From Ottelia alismoides (lineage: Eukaryota; Streptophyta; Magnoliopsida; Alismatales; Hydrocharitaceae), in NCBI GenBank assembly GCA_037367405.1, contig JAZKJV010005542.1, forward strand, positions 732,501 through 796,500: a stretch of DNA of 64,000 nucleotides. The letters are read 5' to 3'. The notes under the pieces were generated by a model. That model saw only the letters and a program-made list of their open reading frames with translations. It ran no database searches and was not told where the DNA came from. Made by a program: the position numbers and the translations under genes. This document shows positions 1 to 10,209 of this stretch, piece after piece. Numbering within the stretch: position 1 is the stretch's first letter; every line of letters begins with the position of its first letter.

Positions 1-143
1 AAATGTTTGTTATTTTTCAAACTTCTTTTATGTGATTTTTATTTATTTTTTTGAAAAATAATTTATTGTTTATTTAGTATAATATATTATATACAGGTAT
101 AAAGTACCTACGTATGTTGTACAATTATTTTTAATTATTTTAA

Positions 144-893
144 AGAGATGAAGTAAATGAGAAGCTTGAAATCTGGAGACATGAGTTGGAGACTAAAGGA
201 TTTCGTATAAGTAGGGCTAAGACGAAATATATGGAGTGCACCTTAGATGGAAGCAATGGTGAAGGAATCGAGGTGAAGATTGGTGACGATAACATTCAGA
301 AGAGAGATTCCTTTAGATATCTGGGATCTATTCTGCAACATGATGGGGACATTGAGGGAGATGTTACTAATAAAATAAATGCAGGCTGGCTAAAGTGAAG
401 AGGAGCCTCTGCTGTTCTTTGTGATAAGAAAAGATTAAAGGAAAGTTTTACAAAGCAGCCGTCAGACCTGCTATGCTTTATGGATCTGAATGTTGGCCTG
501 TGAACCATAGACATGTGCAGAAAATGAATGTAGCAGAAGTGAAAATGCTAAGGTGGATGTGTGGACACACACACACACACACGTAAAGATCAGATTCGAA
601 ATGATGCAATCAGAAGGAAAGTTGGCGTAGCTTCGATCGAGGATAAGATGCGAGAAAACCGCTTAAGATGGTTTGGACATTTGCAAAGAAGATCAGCTGA
701 TGCACCAGTTAGGAGATGCGAGTGTTGGGATGTTGAGCTGGCTAAGAGAGGACGAGGACGGCCCAAGAAGTGTTGGAAAGAGACTATACGAAGGGATCTT
801 AGTTTTATGGATATAAGCCCGGAATTAATCCAAGATAGATCTGAATGGAGGCGAAGAATCCATGTAGTCGACCCTACTTAATTATGGGAAAAG
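144..893 (+). pseudogene. RTE-type LINE, 3' end of ORF2 (reverse transcriptase C-terminal part)
   Basis: This is a 5'-truncated non-LTR retrotransposon. Frame 0 from about 150 encodes the RT C-terminal region (FRYLGSILQHDGDIEGDV near 315-365, GFRISRAKTKYMEC before it). A second frame carries AMLYGSECW near 470-495, and the frame at 561-881 carries RLRWFGHLQRRSADAPVRR and GRGRPKKCW. These are hallmarks of plant RTE LINEs. The end, AAGGCTTTGTTGTTGTTG, is the usual TTG-repeat tail of this group and replaces a poly(A). One TGG-to-TGA type stop (after GWLK, about 396) and at least one frameshift break the frame. The insert lies in the 3' LTR of element A and is absent from its 5' LTR. I see no clear target duplication; about 45 bp of LTR seems missing at the junction. 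Confidence 0.85.
565..583 (+). repeat. (AC)n microsatellite inside LINE ORF2
   Basis: A pure AC run, encoding THTHT, sits where plant RTE proteins normally have a short MCG-x-TRKD segment. The reading frame to its right (561-881) is open across it, so this is probably an expansion or slippage after insertion. Confidence 0.85.
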
Positions 894-1437
894 GCTTTGT
901 TGTTGTTGTACCACATAATATTTGGAGTATGTAATAATTTTTATTTTTTTATTGGTTGTTTTACAAGTATAAAATAAATAGGTAGTAATACATATATACA
1001 TATATTATATACATGGTGAGAGAGATTTTTTTATTTTTATTTTATTTTTCTAATTTTTGTTTTATTTTTAGAAGTATATACATGGGGTTAAAAACATCTT
1101 TTTATTTTTATTTTTGTAAAAAATAAATTATATACACATAGGTGGTAAATATGTACAAGGTAGAGTGGCCCTATCTCTCTCTTCTTATTTTATTTGGCGA
1201 TCAGACCCATGTTGGACCCTCTCTTAGGTTCAGGTCACTCAATATTTATTCTAATTATTTCCTTATTTTTCTTTTATTCTTTATTCTTTTATTTTTGCAT
1301 AAATACATTCTAATTATTAAATATTAACAAATGCATGCTTATTGATAATTAATTGTATTTACAATTATATACATGGTGCTTTGCCAAGATATTTAACTAA
1401 AATAAAAGAATAAAGAGTGATGAATGGGGATTCATCA

Positions 1438-1451
1438 CCCCCCTATACTTT
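1438..1451 (-). other. Polypurine tract of element A
   Basis: In element sense the bases directly before the 3' LTR read AAAGTATAGGGGGG, followed at once by TGATGAATCC. This is the expected place and composition of the primer for plus-strand DNA synthesis. The same core lies next to the LTRs of elements B, C and D. Confidence 0.85.
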
Positions 1452-3030
1452 ACTTTTGCTAGTCCCTTAGCAAACACTTGTTTGAAAGAGAAGTGAAAAG
1501 AGAAAAAGAAAAATAAGGGTAATCAAGGTTGATTATTAAACTTGCCTTCATTAAATTGAACTATGGAGCTCAGTCAAACCTTTGGATTACTAGTGTGTCG
1601 GAACCTTATTTGGACTTCAGTTTAAAATTCAACAGCCTCTAAGTTCCACCAATCTATGGTCGAGACTCCTCAACAATCCAGATCAGAACAAGTCTACATA
1701 CACAAATTCTAATGACCATGAATCTTTCCTTGTACTGTGTAAGTGATATGTAGCTCCCCACCTCAGAAATGACAAAGTGACACCCTCCCTTAACAAGGTA
1801 ACTCTAATGCCCTAGTCTGGCAGCTCTTTCCTCGAGGAGCGTGGTATTCCCTTCTAAGTTCAAGTTCAACCGGCTCAAGAAGAGGAGGAAGAAGAGAATA
1901 GACCATGATCAGTGTAGCATGTATCCTTGGGAGCCCAACTAGTGTAGCTAAGTCTCCCGCTGCAAGCTTCATGAGAATAAGTAACATAAGCTTTGCTTTA
2001 TTTGACTATATACACTCCGGTAGGTATTTTATTTTCAATCAGACCCACCACTTTTTTGGTGTTTTTCTTTCTTTGCACATTTTTTTTGATGTGCATATGT
2101 ACAACATATCTACATGGTGCAACATATATACATAAGGAGTTTTTCCTCTTGAGCCAGTAGACTATCCCTCTTTTGAAGATTTATTGCAACCCACAACTCC
2201 TGTCTTTAGACCTCAACACCACCATACCAAGTTGAGATGTACTTCCTTCACTAAAAGAAGAAGAGAGGTTCCGCCTAGAAGTACAACTCTCATATGCTAC
2301 CCTAAGCCAAAGGAAACTGCCTCCTCACCACTTCATCCGTGGAGAGCTATGTGTAAGGTGCTAGTGCAAGTAAAGTCATTGTCTATGAGAGTCATGTGTG
2401 CGTTGTTAAGTGTTCTACTTAGGCTCATCAAGATGACATATGATCATATCCTAGTGGACTCAAAGAATTAAGTCCCAAATGGACATGAAAAGTCTTAACC
2501 TTAAGCCCTATAAGGTTCCTCTTAGAATTAGGTGGATTAAGGTCTTAACAAAGCTCCATTTTCTAATTTATATCAAGGCCAGTTTAAATGTCAACTATGA
2601 TTCAGAAAAACTTTACAGATATATACAAAAATCCTATTATGTATGTTTTTGGAAAATGTGCAGAATTTTTTAAAAATGTGTGAATGAATGAATGCATGGA
2701 TGCAGAAATTTTGCAAAATATTTACACACATTTACACAAGGGTTTGCAAACTTTTATTTTTCAAACATTTACAAAAATTTTGTACTATATACATAATTTT
2801 GCTATCAAAATATTTACAAACTCTTTACACAAAACATTTTTACAAACATTTGTACAAAAATTTTTTTATAAACAGTTCTGTATGTGGAAGAAAGATTTTT
2901 TATGTACAAGGAAATATTTTAATTTTTTATGGTTTTTAGATAAAAGAATTTTAGCATTTTTTATTTATTAGCACACTCACACAAAGTTGAGTTATGGCTA
3001 AATTATATATGAAATATATAAGACACCACC
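1452..3030 (-). other. Non-coding 3' region of element A
   Basis: This 1.6-kb stretch between the hairpin array and the PPT has no convincing frame on either strand. It is nevertheless conserved with 23800-24869 and 54263-56070. Two blocks stand out: one around 1723-1760 (CTTTCCTTGTACTGTGTAAG) and one around 2137-2190 (GAGTTTTTCCTCTTGAG). From about 2590 to 2960 it turns into AT-rich sequence with many TTTACAAA-like repeats. In other Athila elements an env-like frame sits in this interval; none is detectable here. Confidence 0.7.
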
Positions 3031-3372
3031 CATTACTTAGCTCGAACGATGTCCGCAGAGTGGATCGAGAGCGATGAAGAAGACATAACTCGTGCTTAGT
3101 ATAAGGAAGTGAAAAGGAATGGTATCCTACAACGACGAATTAAAGAATAGAATGAAGAGAGCTCGGTGTTTCCCCCTATAATTAGGATCAAGTAATCCTA
3201 AGTATAACAGATTGTACATGAAGGGAAACCTGAGTGAAAGAATGTACCTCCCCTATACTTAGGGCGAAAGGTCCTTAAGTATAGGCAGCAAAGCCGAGGT
3301 AAAAAGAATCAAAAGAATACTCAAGAGTCCAACACCCCTCCATACTTTGGGTAAAGTACACCCTAAGTATAG
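3031..3372 (-). repeat. Array of four hairpins with PPT-like 3' arms (element A)
   Basis: Four inverted repeats lie just downstream of pol in element sense. Arms: 3340-3352 with 3360-3372; 3252-3264 with 3273-3285 (12 of 13 paired); 3177-3188 with 3195-3206 (11 of 12); and a longer one, about 3033-3052 with 3082-3103. In element sense each 3' arm continues into a purine run (for example AAGTATAGGGGAGG), so it copies the PPT core at 1438-1451; the 5' arms are its inverse. Equivalent arrays are at 19030-19287, 39303-39457 and 56074-56430. Confidence 0.75.
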
Positions 3373-3567
3373 CATAATCATAGGATGTCGATGGGGTGTG
3401 GGACTAAAGAATGGAATGATATGGACATCTGGATCTATACATGGCAGAGGACAGTGACAATCAGGCATGAGATGCACTAGATGTGAATCAAAGACCACAT
3501 CTCGCGCAAAATGAATAGGGGCGACGTCAACGACTAGTGGCTCATGATCTAGATATTGTTTGAGCTG

Positions 3568-6480
3568 TTAACACGAAAGGTACTCAGATGACATCTCAGA
3601 TATGTCAATACACCCATTGTCATGTACCTTTCGGACCAGGTATGGTCCCTTACACTTGCTCTGCAACTTCCATGGGAATAATGTAAACCTGTAATCAAAC
3701 AACCATACTCTTTTTTGGCTCATACTGTTTGTGGGTGATATGAGAATCATGCCACTCCTTCACTCGCTCCTTGTAATGTAGGCTGCTCGAAAAGGCTTCA
3801 TCTCTAAGCTCCTCCAGGGCTACCAATTCTGCCCTCCTCTGATCTCCTATACTCACTGAATCCAAAAGTATGTCTGTAACAGCCCAAAGTGACTTGTGCC
3901 TAATCTCAATAAGTAAATGACAGGACATGCCATAAACGAGGTGAAAGGGAGATGTACCCAAAAGAGTCTTGAAGGGTGTCCGGTATGCCCACAAGATCGA
4001 GTCCAAAAGATGTGACCAATCATTTCGGTCAGGGAGGACGACCTTCTACAATATAGTCTTGATCTCCCTATTCGACACTTCAACAAGACCATTAGTCTGA
4101 GGGTGATATGGAGTGGCTACTCGACGGTCTTTGCTGAACTCGTTAGCAAGGGCATTTACCTTTTCGTTGATGAAATCAGACCCCTCATCATATATCAAAA
4201 CTCGAGGTACCCTGAACCGTGAAATGATATTCTTCGTCAAAAATCTGCATACAGTCCAAGCATCTACGGTTCGGGCAGGGACAACCTCAACCCAACGACT
4301 AACATATTCAACGGCTAACAAAATGTACTCGAATCCATGTCTCTTAGGGAATGGACCTATGAAATCAATGCCCCATGCATCAAAAACCTCACAGAAGTGA
4401 ATGGGCTGCATCGGCATCATGTCACGCTGTCCACAAGTGCCCATCCTCAGACAGTCAGTACATCTCTTCACGAATTCATCAGAATCCTTAAAGAGAGTAG
4501 GCCATCATAGGTTATATTGGAGCACTTTCTGTGTCGTTCTCCTCCCAGAGTGATATCCTCCTGCCTCCAGCTTGTGGCAATAGGTGAGGATGCTGTGGTG
4601 CTCCTCCTAAGGAATGCACCGTCGCCATACACTATCCCCTACTTCATGGTAAAGGATGGGATCCTCCCAATGGTAAGACTTGACCTTCGCTAGGAAGCAC
4701 TCAAGTCTCTGCATGGGCCAACCTTGTGGAACTTTCTTGGCAACAAGATAGTTCACAATATCGGCGTACCGTAGCGAGGCGATAGCAAGGATCGCCTCAT
4801 CTGGGAAGGTCTCAGAAATGGGATCAATCTGCTCAGAATCCTCAAGATGCTCTAATCGGGAGAGATGATCCGCCACCACATTCTTGACTCCAGGCTTATC
4901 CTTAATCTCAATGTCAAACTCCTAGAGTAGAAGGATCCATCTAGTTAATCTCGCTTTGGCATCCTTCTTTGACATGAGGTACCGGATGACGGTATGGTCA
5001 GTAAAGATAGTCACTCTAGATCCAATGATATACGATCTGAACTTATCTAGGGCAAAGACTGCAACTAGCATCTCCTTCGCAGTGACAGTGTAGTTCCGCT
5101 GAGCGGCATCCAATGTACGACTAGTGTAGTGAATGGCAAATGGAACTCCATCCCTCCTCTGTCCCAGCACGATCCCTACAGTAAAATCAGAGGCATCCGT
5201 CATGATCTCGAATGGGAGAGACCGATCAAGCGGCTGGAGGACAGGAGCCTCAACAGCTAGACTCATGAGAGTCTCAAATGATGCAAGACACTTATAATAT
5301 ACAATGAACTCGGTGTCTTTGATCAGCAAATTAGTCAAAGGTCAGGTGATCCTGCTGAAATCATGAATGAATCGTCAGTAGAAACCGAAGTGCCCCAGAA
5401 AAGACCGTAGTTGCCGCAAGTTGGACGGTGGGTTGAGCTTCCTGATGATATCCACCTTAGCCAGATCATCCTCCATGCCCCTGTTGGAGATGATATGACC
5501 AAGCACTGTCCCTTGAGTCACCATGAAGTGAATCTTCTCCCAATATAACATAAGATGGACCTCGATGCATCGCTGAAGGATGCGGTCTAGGCACTCAAGA
5601 TAAGCATCAAAACCATCACCATAGATTGAAAAGTCATCCATGAAGACCTCTAAGCAATCACCCACCATGTCCGAAAAGATGGACAACACGCACCTTTGGA
5701 ATGTCGTCGGGGCGTTACATAGACCAAAGGGCATCCATCTGAACGCATATGTCCCAAAGGGGCAGGTGAATGTGATCTTTTCCTGGTCTTCTGGCGTAAT
5801 GGCCACCTGATTGTATCTGGAGTCCCCGTCGAGAAAGCAGTAGTGACTCCTCCCAGCTATCCTCTCTATAATCTGATCAATAAAAGGCAGCGGGAAATGA
5901 TCCTTCTTGGTGGCCTGATTCAATCATCTATAGTCCACACAGACCCTCCAAGAAGTGGGTAACCGGGTAGCGATCTCCTCTCGAGACTCACTCACTATTG
6001 TAGTGATGCTCATCTTCTTGGGTACCACATGTAATAGACTAACCCACTTGGAGTCGGAGATGTGGTAGATAAAATCAGCACTCCACCATTTCGAGATTTC
6101 CTTCTTGACAACCTCTCAAAGGATCGGGTTCAGCCGTCGTTAAAACTCACGCGACGTCTTAGCGTCCTCTTTGAGATAGATATGGTGGGAGTACAAGACT
6201 GGACTTATCTCCTGGAGATCAGCTACACTCCATCCTATCGCCTTGCATTTCTTTTCAAGAACCTCCATCAAACGAGGTTCTTGCTCTTCAGTCAAATCTG
6301 TTGAGATAATGACTGGGTGCATCTCATGCTCGCCCACAAGGAATCTATACTTCAGTGACTCCAGCAAGGGATTCAGCTTTGGACAACTAGGAGCTGGAGG
6401 ATCTGGCCTTTGAAAGGTTTGAGTGAAAGAGACCAAATCTGCATGGGAGAACTCTCGCTGAACATGGAAATTTGGTGAAG
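3568..6480 (-). pseudogene. pol: pol of element A: reverse transcriptase, RNase H, integrase
   Basis: One minus-strand frame runs from about 6480 to 3698. It covers a pre-RT segment (CKAIGWSVADLQ, about 6230), RT with FLDGD and the catalytic FMDD at 5633-5644, RNase H (DASDFTVG about 5200; FTDHT about 5010) and the integrase DDE core (WGIDFIG about 4370, DEGSDF about 4190, E in NGLVEVSN about 4090). The frame is interrupted by stops at 6140-6142, 6116-6118, 5924-5926, 5375-5377, 5342-5344, 4922-4924, 4607-4609, 4505-4507 and 4046-4048, with no frameshift. A frameshift near 3740 moves the integrase C-terminus (KGPYLVRKVHDNG) into the frame at 3568-3750. The intact enzyme would copy element RNA into DNA and integrate it; this copy cannot encode it. 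Confidence 0.88.
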
Positions 6481-6879
6481 ACTACTCTGCTAGTGTCTCT
6501 GCATTCTGATTAAGATCAGTCTCCACCCTAGCTGCTGGCTCTGTAGAAATCAGACATGGAATCAACTCATCAAACTCTGGCCAATCAATATCAGACTCTG
6601 AGGGATCTGAATCTGAATCAAAGGAAGTATGTGCTGCCTCGCTTTCCTGAAGCGATCTGCTGCCTGAAATGTGTCCTCTACCAACAATGCGCTCTCCAAG
6701 CTCTCCTCTACTGGAATCTATGCATTAGCGGGATCTGAAGGTGAGAGGATGGCTCGTGAAACAGGGTCTGACCAAGTGGCTTCATCATCTGTGATCATAA
6801 AATCGCACTCCTGATGGACATCTCGCTCTGCCTCTGTCATCTGCTCTGAATCTGTAAGCGGCTCTGAGCAAGCTGAATC
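6481..6879 (-). pseudogene. Acidic spacer between protease and RT, element A
   Basis: Serine- and acid-rich coding remnant (repeated TCTGA/TCAGA on the plus strand). It corresponds to 59413-59865 in element B, where it is still open and reads as an Asp/Glu/Ser-rich segment ahead of QQEFSHAYLVTFTQTF. It is probably a disordered linker of the Pol polyprotein; no domain is recognised. Confidence 0.6.
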
Positions 6880-7434
6880 TCATGCTCTAGTCTCATCAAC
6901 CATCTCTATTTGTATACTCTTGCCCTCGACGCGAAAGTATACCTTCCCGCTATCATGATCGAACACTTCCTTGGTTGTGGCCAAGAATGGGCATCCTAAA
7001 ATGATGGGGGTATCGGTCACAGACTCATGGATCTCCATGTCCAACACAACGAAGTCCACGGGAAATTTCAGACTCTGAATTGTGACTACCACGTCCTTCA
7101 GCAACCCCTTCAGCCTCTTGACAGATCGATCAACAAAATAAAGGACCGTCTTGCTCTGTCAAAGAGGGACAAACTCAAAACAGACGAGTAAGGCTGTCGG
7201 AAGTAGGTTGATAGAAGAACCATTTTCTAATAGAGTCTGATCGAACCTCTGCTCATGTATGTGACATCTGACATAGGGAGCTCCTGCATCTGGTCTCTTG
7301 GCTGGAAAACGGTTCTTGATGGCGAAGCAGGTGGTACGAGTGAATACATGGATCTCTGAGTGGTGGTTCCTCCTCTTCCTGTGAATAGTGGTCTTCTCTC
7401 TAAGGTTCCTCTGAAAGAGGGGGATGTGCTCCAA
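6880..7434 (-). pseudogene. Retropepsin-like aspartic protease domain of element A
   Basis: Two minus-strand blocks lie in one frame. 7159-7434 contains the active-site region TLLENGSSINLLP and 6880-7104 contains the C-terminal half, FVVLDMEIHES and PIILGCPFLATTKE (flap and ILG motifs). The domain would process the Gag-Pol polyprotein. The catalytic Asp is replaced by Glu (ENGSS, where element B still reads DNSSS), and a stop separates the halves near 7157. It differs from the downstream RT frame by one register. Confidence 0.8.
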
Positions 7435-7465
7435 GGCCTCCTATAGAGTCAACTATATCTAGAAT

Positions 7466-8045
7466 CTATCTATCATCTGTTGGCTGAACTCTAGTTGCTG
7501 GGATTTTTGGGTTATCTTTTTTGGTCCCCTTAGCCAAGAGGAGTGCTTGAGGGAAGCGGACAACTGGTCCCTCCTTAAATGGAGGGCTAGGATTGGGTCG
7601 TTGTTGTTGTGGCAAAGTAGAATCCATACAAACATCTCCATGCATCACAGATGGACTCACAAATGAAGAACCCTTTCCTTTATTACCGGAATAGTCCTGA
7701 GATACAACGACAGAAGGAAATGCAACATGAATAGAAATGGTGGACTCAGTACCACCCTCGGTATCTGGACTTGCGGTATCAACACCGCACTCTGGCTCAG
7801 CATCATCTCTGGTGGCATCCGCACCACCTCCTGCATCTGGTGAAGTGACGGCCTCAATACCGTCAGCTGGGTCTATTCCCATGGTGGCATCAGTACCACC
7901 GTCTTCAACATCATCCTGAGCGACATCAGTACCGCTCTCCTCCTCATTTGGTGCTCCTGAGTCCTCATGTGGTCGTCGCTCATATGAGGTGCCGCTGGCT
8001 GGCATCCTACCGCTCCATAGTGTAACAAAGTCAGCATCAAAAGTG
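7466..8045 (-). pseudogene. Gag-Pol acidic linker with degenerate TLRSGR motif, element A
   Basis: The open frame 7466-8005 (179 codons) is rich in Asp, Gly, Glu and Thr, with a repeated GGTDAT/GGADAT unit. Just upstream in the same frame is VTLWSGR, a one-base variant (CGG to TGG) of the TLRSGR motif seen intact in element B at 61074-61091. In Athila elements this motif marks the end of Gag. The region then runs towards the protease. The acidic repeat is probably an unstructured spacer. Confidence 0.7.
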
Positions 8046-8059
8046 TATGTAGAAATATC

Positions 8060-10209
8060 ACCTAGTGAATCACTAGAGTGGTAACCTCTGTAAACTCTAC
8101 CTACTCAGACTTCCTCTTCAGGTTGTTCGGATTTGGCTCGATCTGAGCGGGTATGGCGGCCTTGCCCTTTACTATCTCCCTCATCTCTTGTCTGAACTCA
8201 TCCATTTCCTTCCTGAAGGTGGTCTGCTACTCAGAAACAAGGCAGGCTCGATCATCAAGAGCTGGGTTCTCATAGGCTGGCCCATGAGAACAGGACGGGT
8301 CACCTCTCTGGAAATGAGGATGCTGCTGCTGGGTATGATGAGAGGGATACTATGGATGAAACTGTTGAGGCTGTTGCTGCTGCCTCCAAGGCTGTCCCTG
8401 CTATTAGGGATGAGGACCATGCTGCTGGTAATACTGTACCTATGGGAACTGGGGTTGCTGTTGCTGCTGCTGGCTGAACTGGCCGCCCTGAACTGGAGGT
8501 TGCTGCTGGGAAGAGGTACCTCCGGTCGACCAACGGAATCTGCGATGGTCTCGTCGGATTCCAGGCTGAGGTCGATCATACCAAATCATGTTGACGTCCA
8601 TCAACGACTCCTGCTCGTAAGTGGGTGGGGGGAGAACTTCCAGGGGCTGATCCAACAGGTAGACCACCATCTGAGTGTCCTGAGACGGTGGTGGTTGGTA
8701 TTACTGTTGCAGCTGCTGAAATGACTCCATCTGAACGTGGTGAACCTGTCTGGATTGGTTGGAGTGCTGGGTCGAGCTGCTACTGCCGTGATCTGCCCGG
8801 GACCAGAGACGGGGCTGAGAAGCCGTCTGTGCCTCTTGGAGACACATGATCTGAGTCTTTAGGTTACTCAGTGTCTGTGCCATCTGATCTATCTGAGACA
8901 TGCCCTGGCATTGCTTCTTCTCTATCATCTCGATGCGGTCCAACTACTTGATGATAATCCCCATATTAGCGGCCATCGACTCTGCCTGTGTTGTAGCTGC
9001 TGATGATATAGACGGATCAGCAACAACTCGTGCTATCCTCTGATAGGACACGTCCTGTGGATGGGGCTTCCCCTGTGCATATAGTCAGGTTTGGGACATC
9101 ACCGTGTAGTTCTCTACCATCTCCTCATAGATGGCCCAAACCTTATCCTCATACTTGGCAAAATATGAGCCACCACAGGATGCATTCACAAGCCCCTACA
9201 ACTCCAGTGTAAGTTCGCAGAAGAAACTCTGAATAAGGTTGGGCTTGGATATACCATGATGAGGGCACCGGTCTGTAAGCTCCCTGAATCTGTCCCATGC
9301 CTCATGAAATTGCTCATTGGGGAGCATGGAAAAGTTGTTGATCAGGGCTCTGGATGCATTCGTCCAGCCGAGTGGATAGTACTTATTCAAGTACTCATTT
9401 CGGAGTTGTCCCCATCAGGTGACAAATCTCCCTAGGTGCTTCAACCAGTTGGCTTCTTTGTCTATGAGGGAGAACGGAAAAGCCATCATCTTGATGGTGT
9501 CCTTGTCCACGAGGTGATCGTGGACAGTACTGCAGATCATCTCAAACTCTTGAAGATGGAGCTGAGGCTCCTTCGTGGCGAGTCCGTGGAATCAGGGTAG
9601 AAGCCGGATCGTCTGAGGTGGGAGCTTGAAATCTCCCAAAATAGCTGGCAACAGTATCCATCTATGGTCAGAGTTGCACCAAGGTTGTGCAACTCTCTCA
9701 TCGGTCGTGCAGGTGCTGCTGGCTGTGCGGGCTCCTCAGGCTCTCCACCCTCAGGAATCTCTGGTCCTCTACCTCCACCGGCTTTACGCTTCTCTGTCGG
9801 CTCTCATATGCTCCATCTCTCGGCGCATGTCTACCATGAAAGCCCCCTGGTCTCTGATCTGACGCTGCATGGTCTCCAGAGAGGATAACATGGTGTTGTT
9901 GATGGGACCCTGATCAAGCACGTAAGTCTGTGTCCTGCTGGGTCCATCAGTGCACTCCTCACTGCTGGCCATGGTCTCTGCAAAGGCAAAAGACCCAAAC
10001 TTAGGTGCCGATAAATCATCAATTTTCTATTGTGGTCTCTGCTCGGGCACTTCAGAACTGGTAGAAGAGTGGTCGAGGGGGAACAGGACGGAGTCAAACT
10101 CGGGTTCGGAGAGCGGGTCTCGGCTCTCACGAACCAACCTAGATGAGCGGGCTGGAGTGCTCGAAAGCGGTGCAGCCAGAGGCTGCCTAAGGGATCTCCT
10201 ACTCATCAT
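8060..10209 (-). pseudogene. gag: gag of element A
   Basis: Minus-strand coding remnant in several pieces. A double Met at 10204-10209 (MMSRRSLRQP) is the likely start. 9784-9972 has a Met/Arg/Glu-rich helix. 9196-9390 carries the retrotransposon Gag signature (FHEAWDRFRELTDRCPHHG). 8440-8943 is rich in Gln (QQQQQQ runs on CAG/CTG-rich DNA) and has a helix MIEKKQCQGMSQIDQM. Stops occur about every 200-300 bases. Gag would form the particle that packages element RNA. The plus-strand frames here are shadows of the Gln-rich codons. Confidence 0.8.

Larger units (their letters stand above)
1..1437 (-). repeat. 3' LTR of element A, partial
   Basis: Positions 1-140 and 894-1437 align by eye with 14130-14265 and 14305-14835 of the 5' LTR, including the terminal TGATGAATCCCCATTCATCA (element sense). 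The gap between the two blocks is a LINE fragment. By comparison with the 3.3-kb 5' LTR, more than half of this LTR lies left of the window. It includes the LTR-proximal block with the TCTCTC-rich stretch near 1171-1185, which is also present near 14571. Confidence 0.88.

Noticed and set aside
1452..3030. Env-like gene expected in Athila elements
   Set aside because: No frame longer than about 95 codons, no membrane segments in a credible frame, and no agreement between A and B.
4113..4400. Plus-strand frame of 95 codons
   Set aside because: Shadow of the integrase core on the minus strand.
3568..7434. Integrated plant pararetrovirus
   Set aside because: LTRs, an Asp-type PBS, an integrase domain and the Athila gene order identify an LTR retrotransposon.
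8188..8724. 178-codon plus-strand frame, Leu-rich
   Set aside because: It is the reverse complement of the Gln-rich gag C-terminus (CAG codons read as CTG Leu); no domain and no initiation context.
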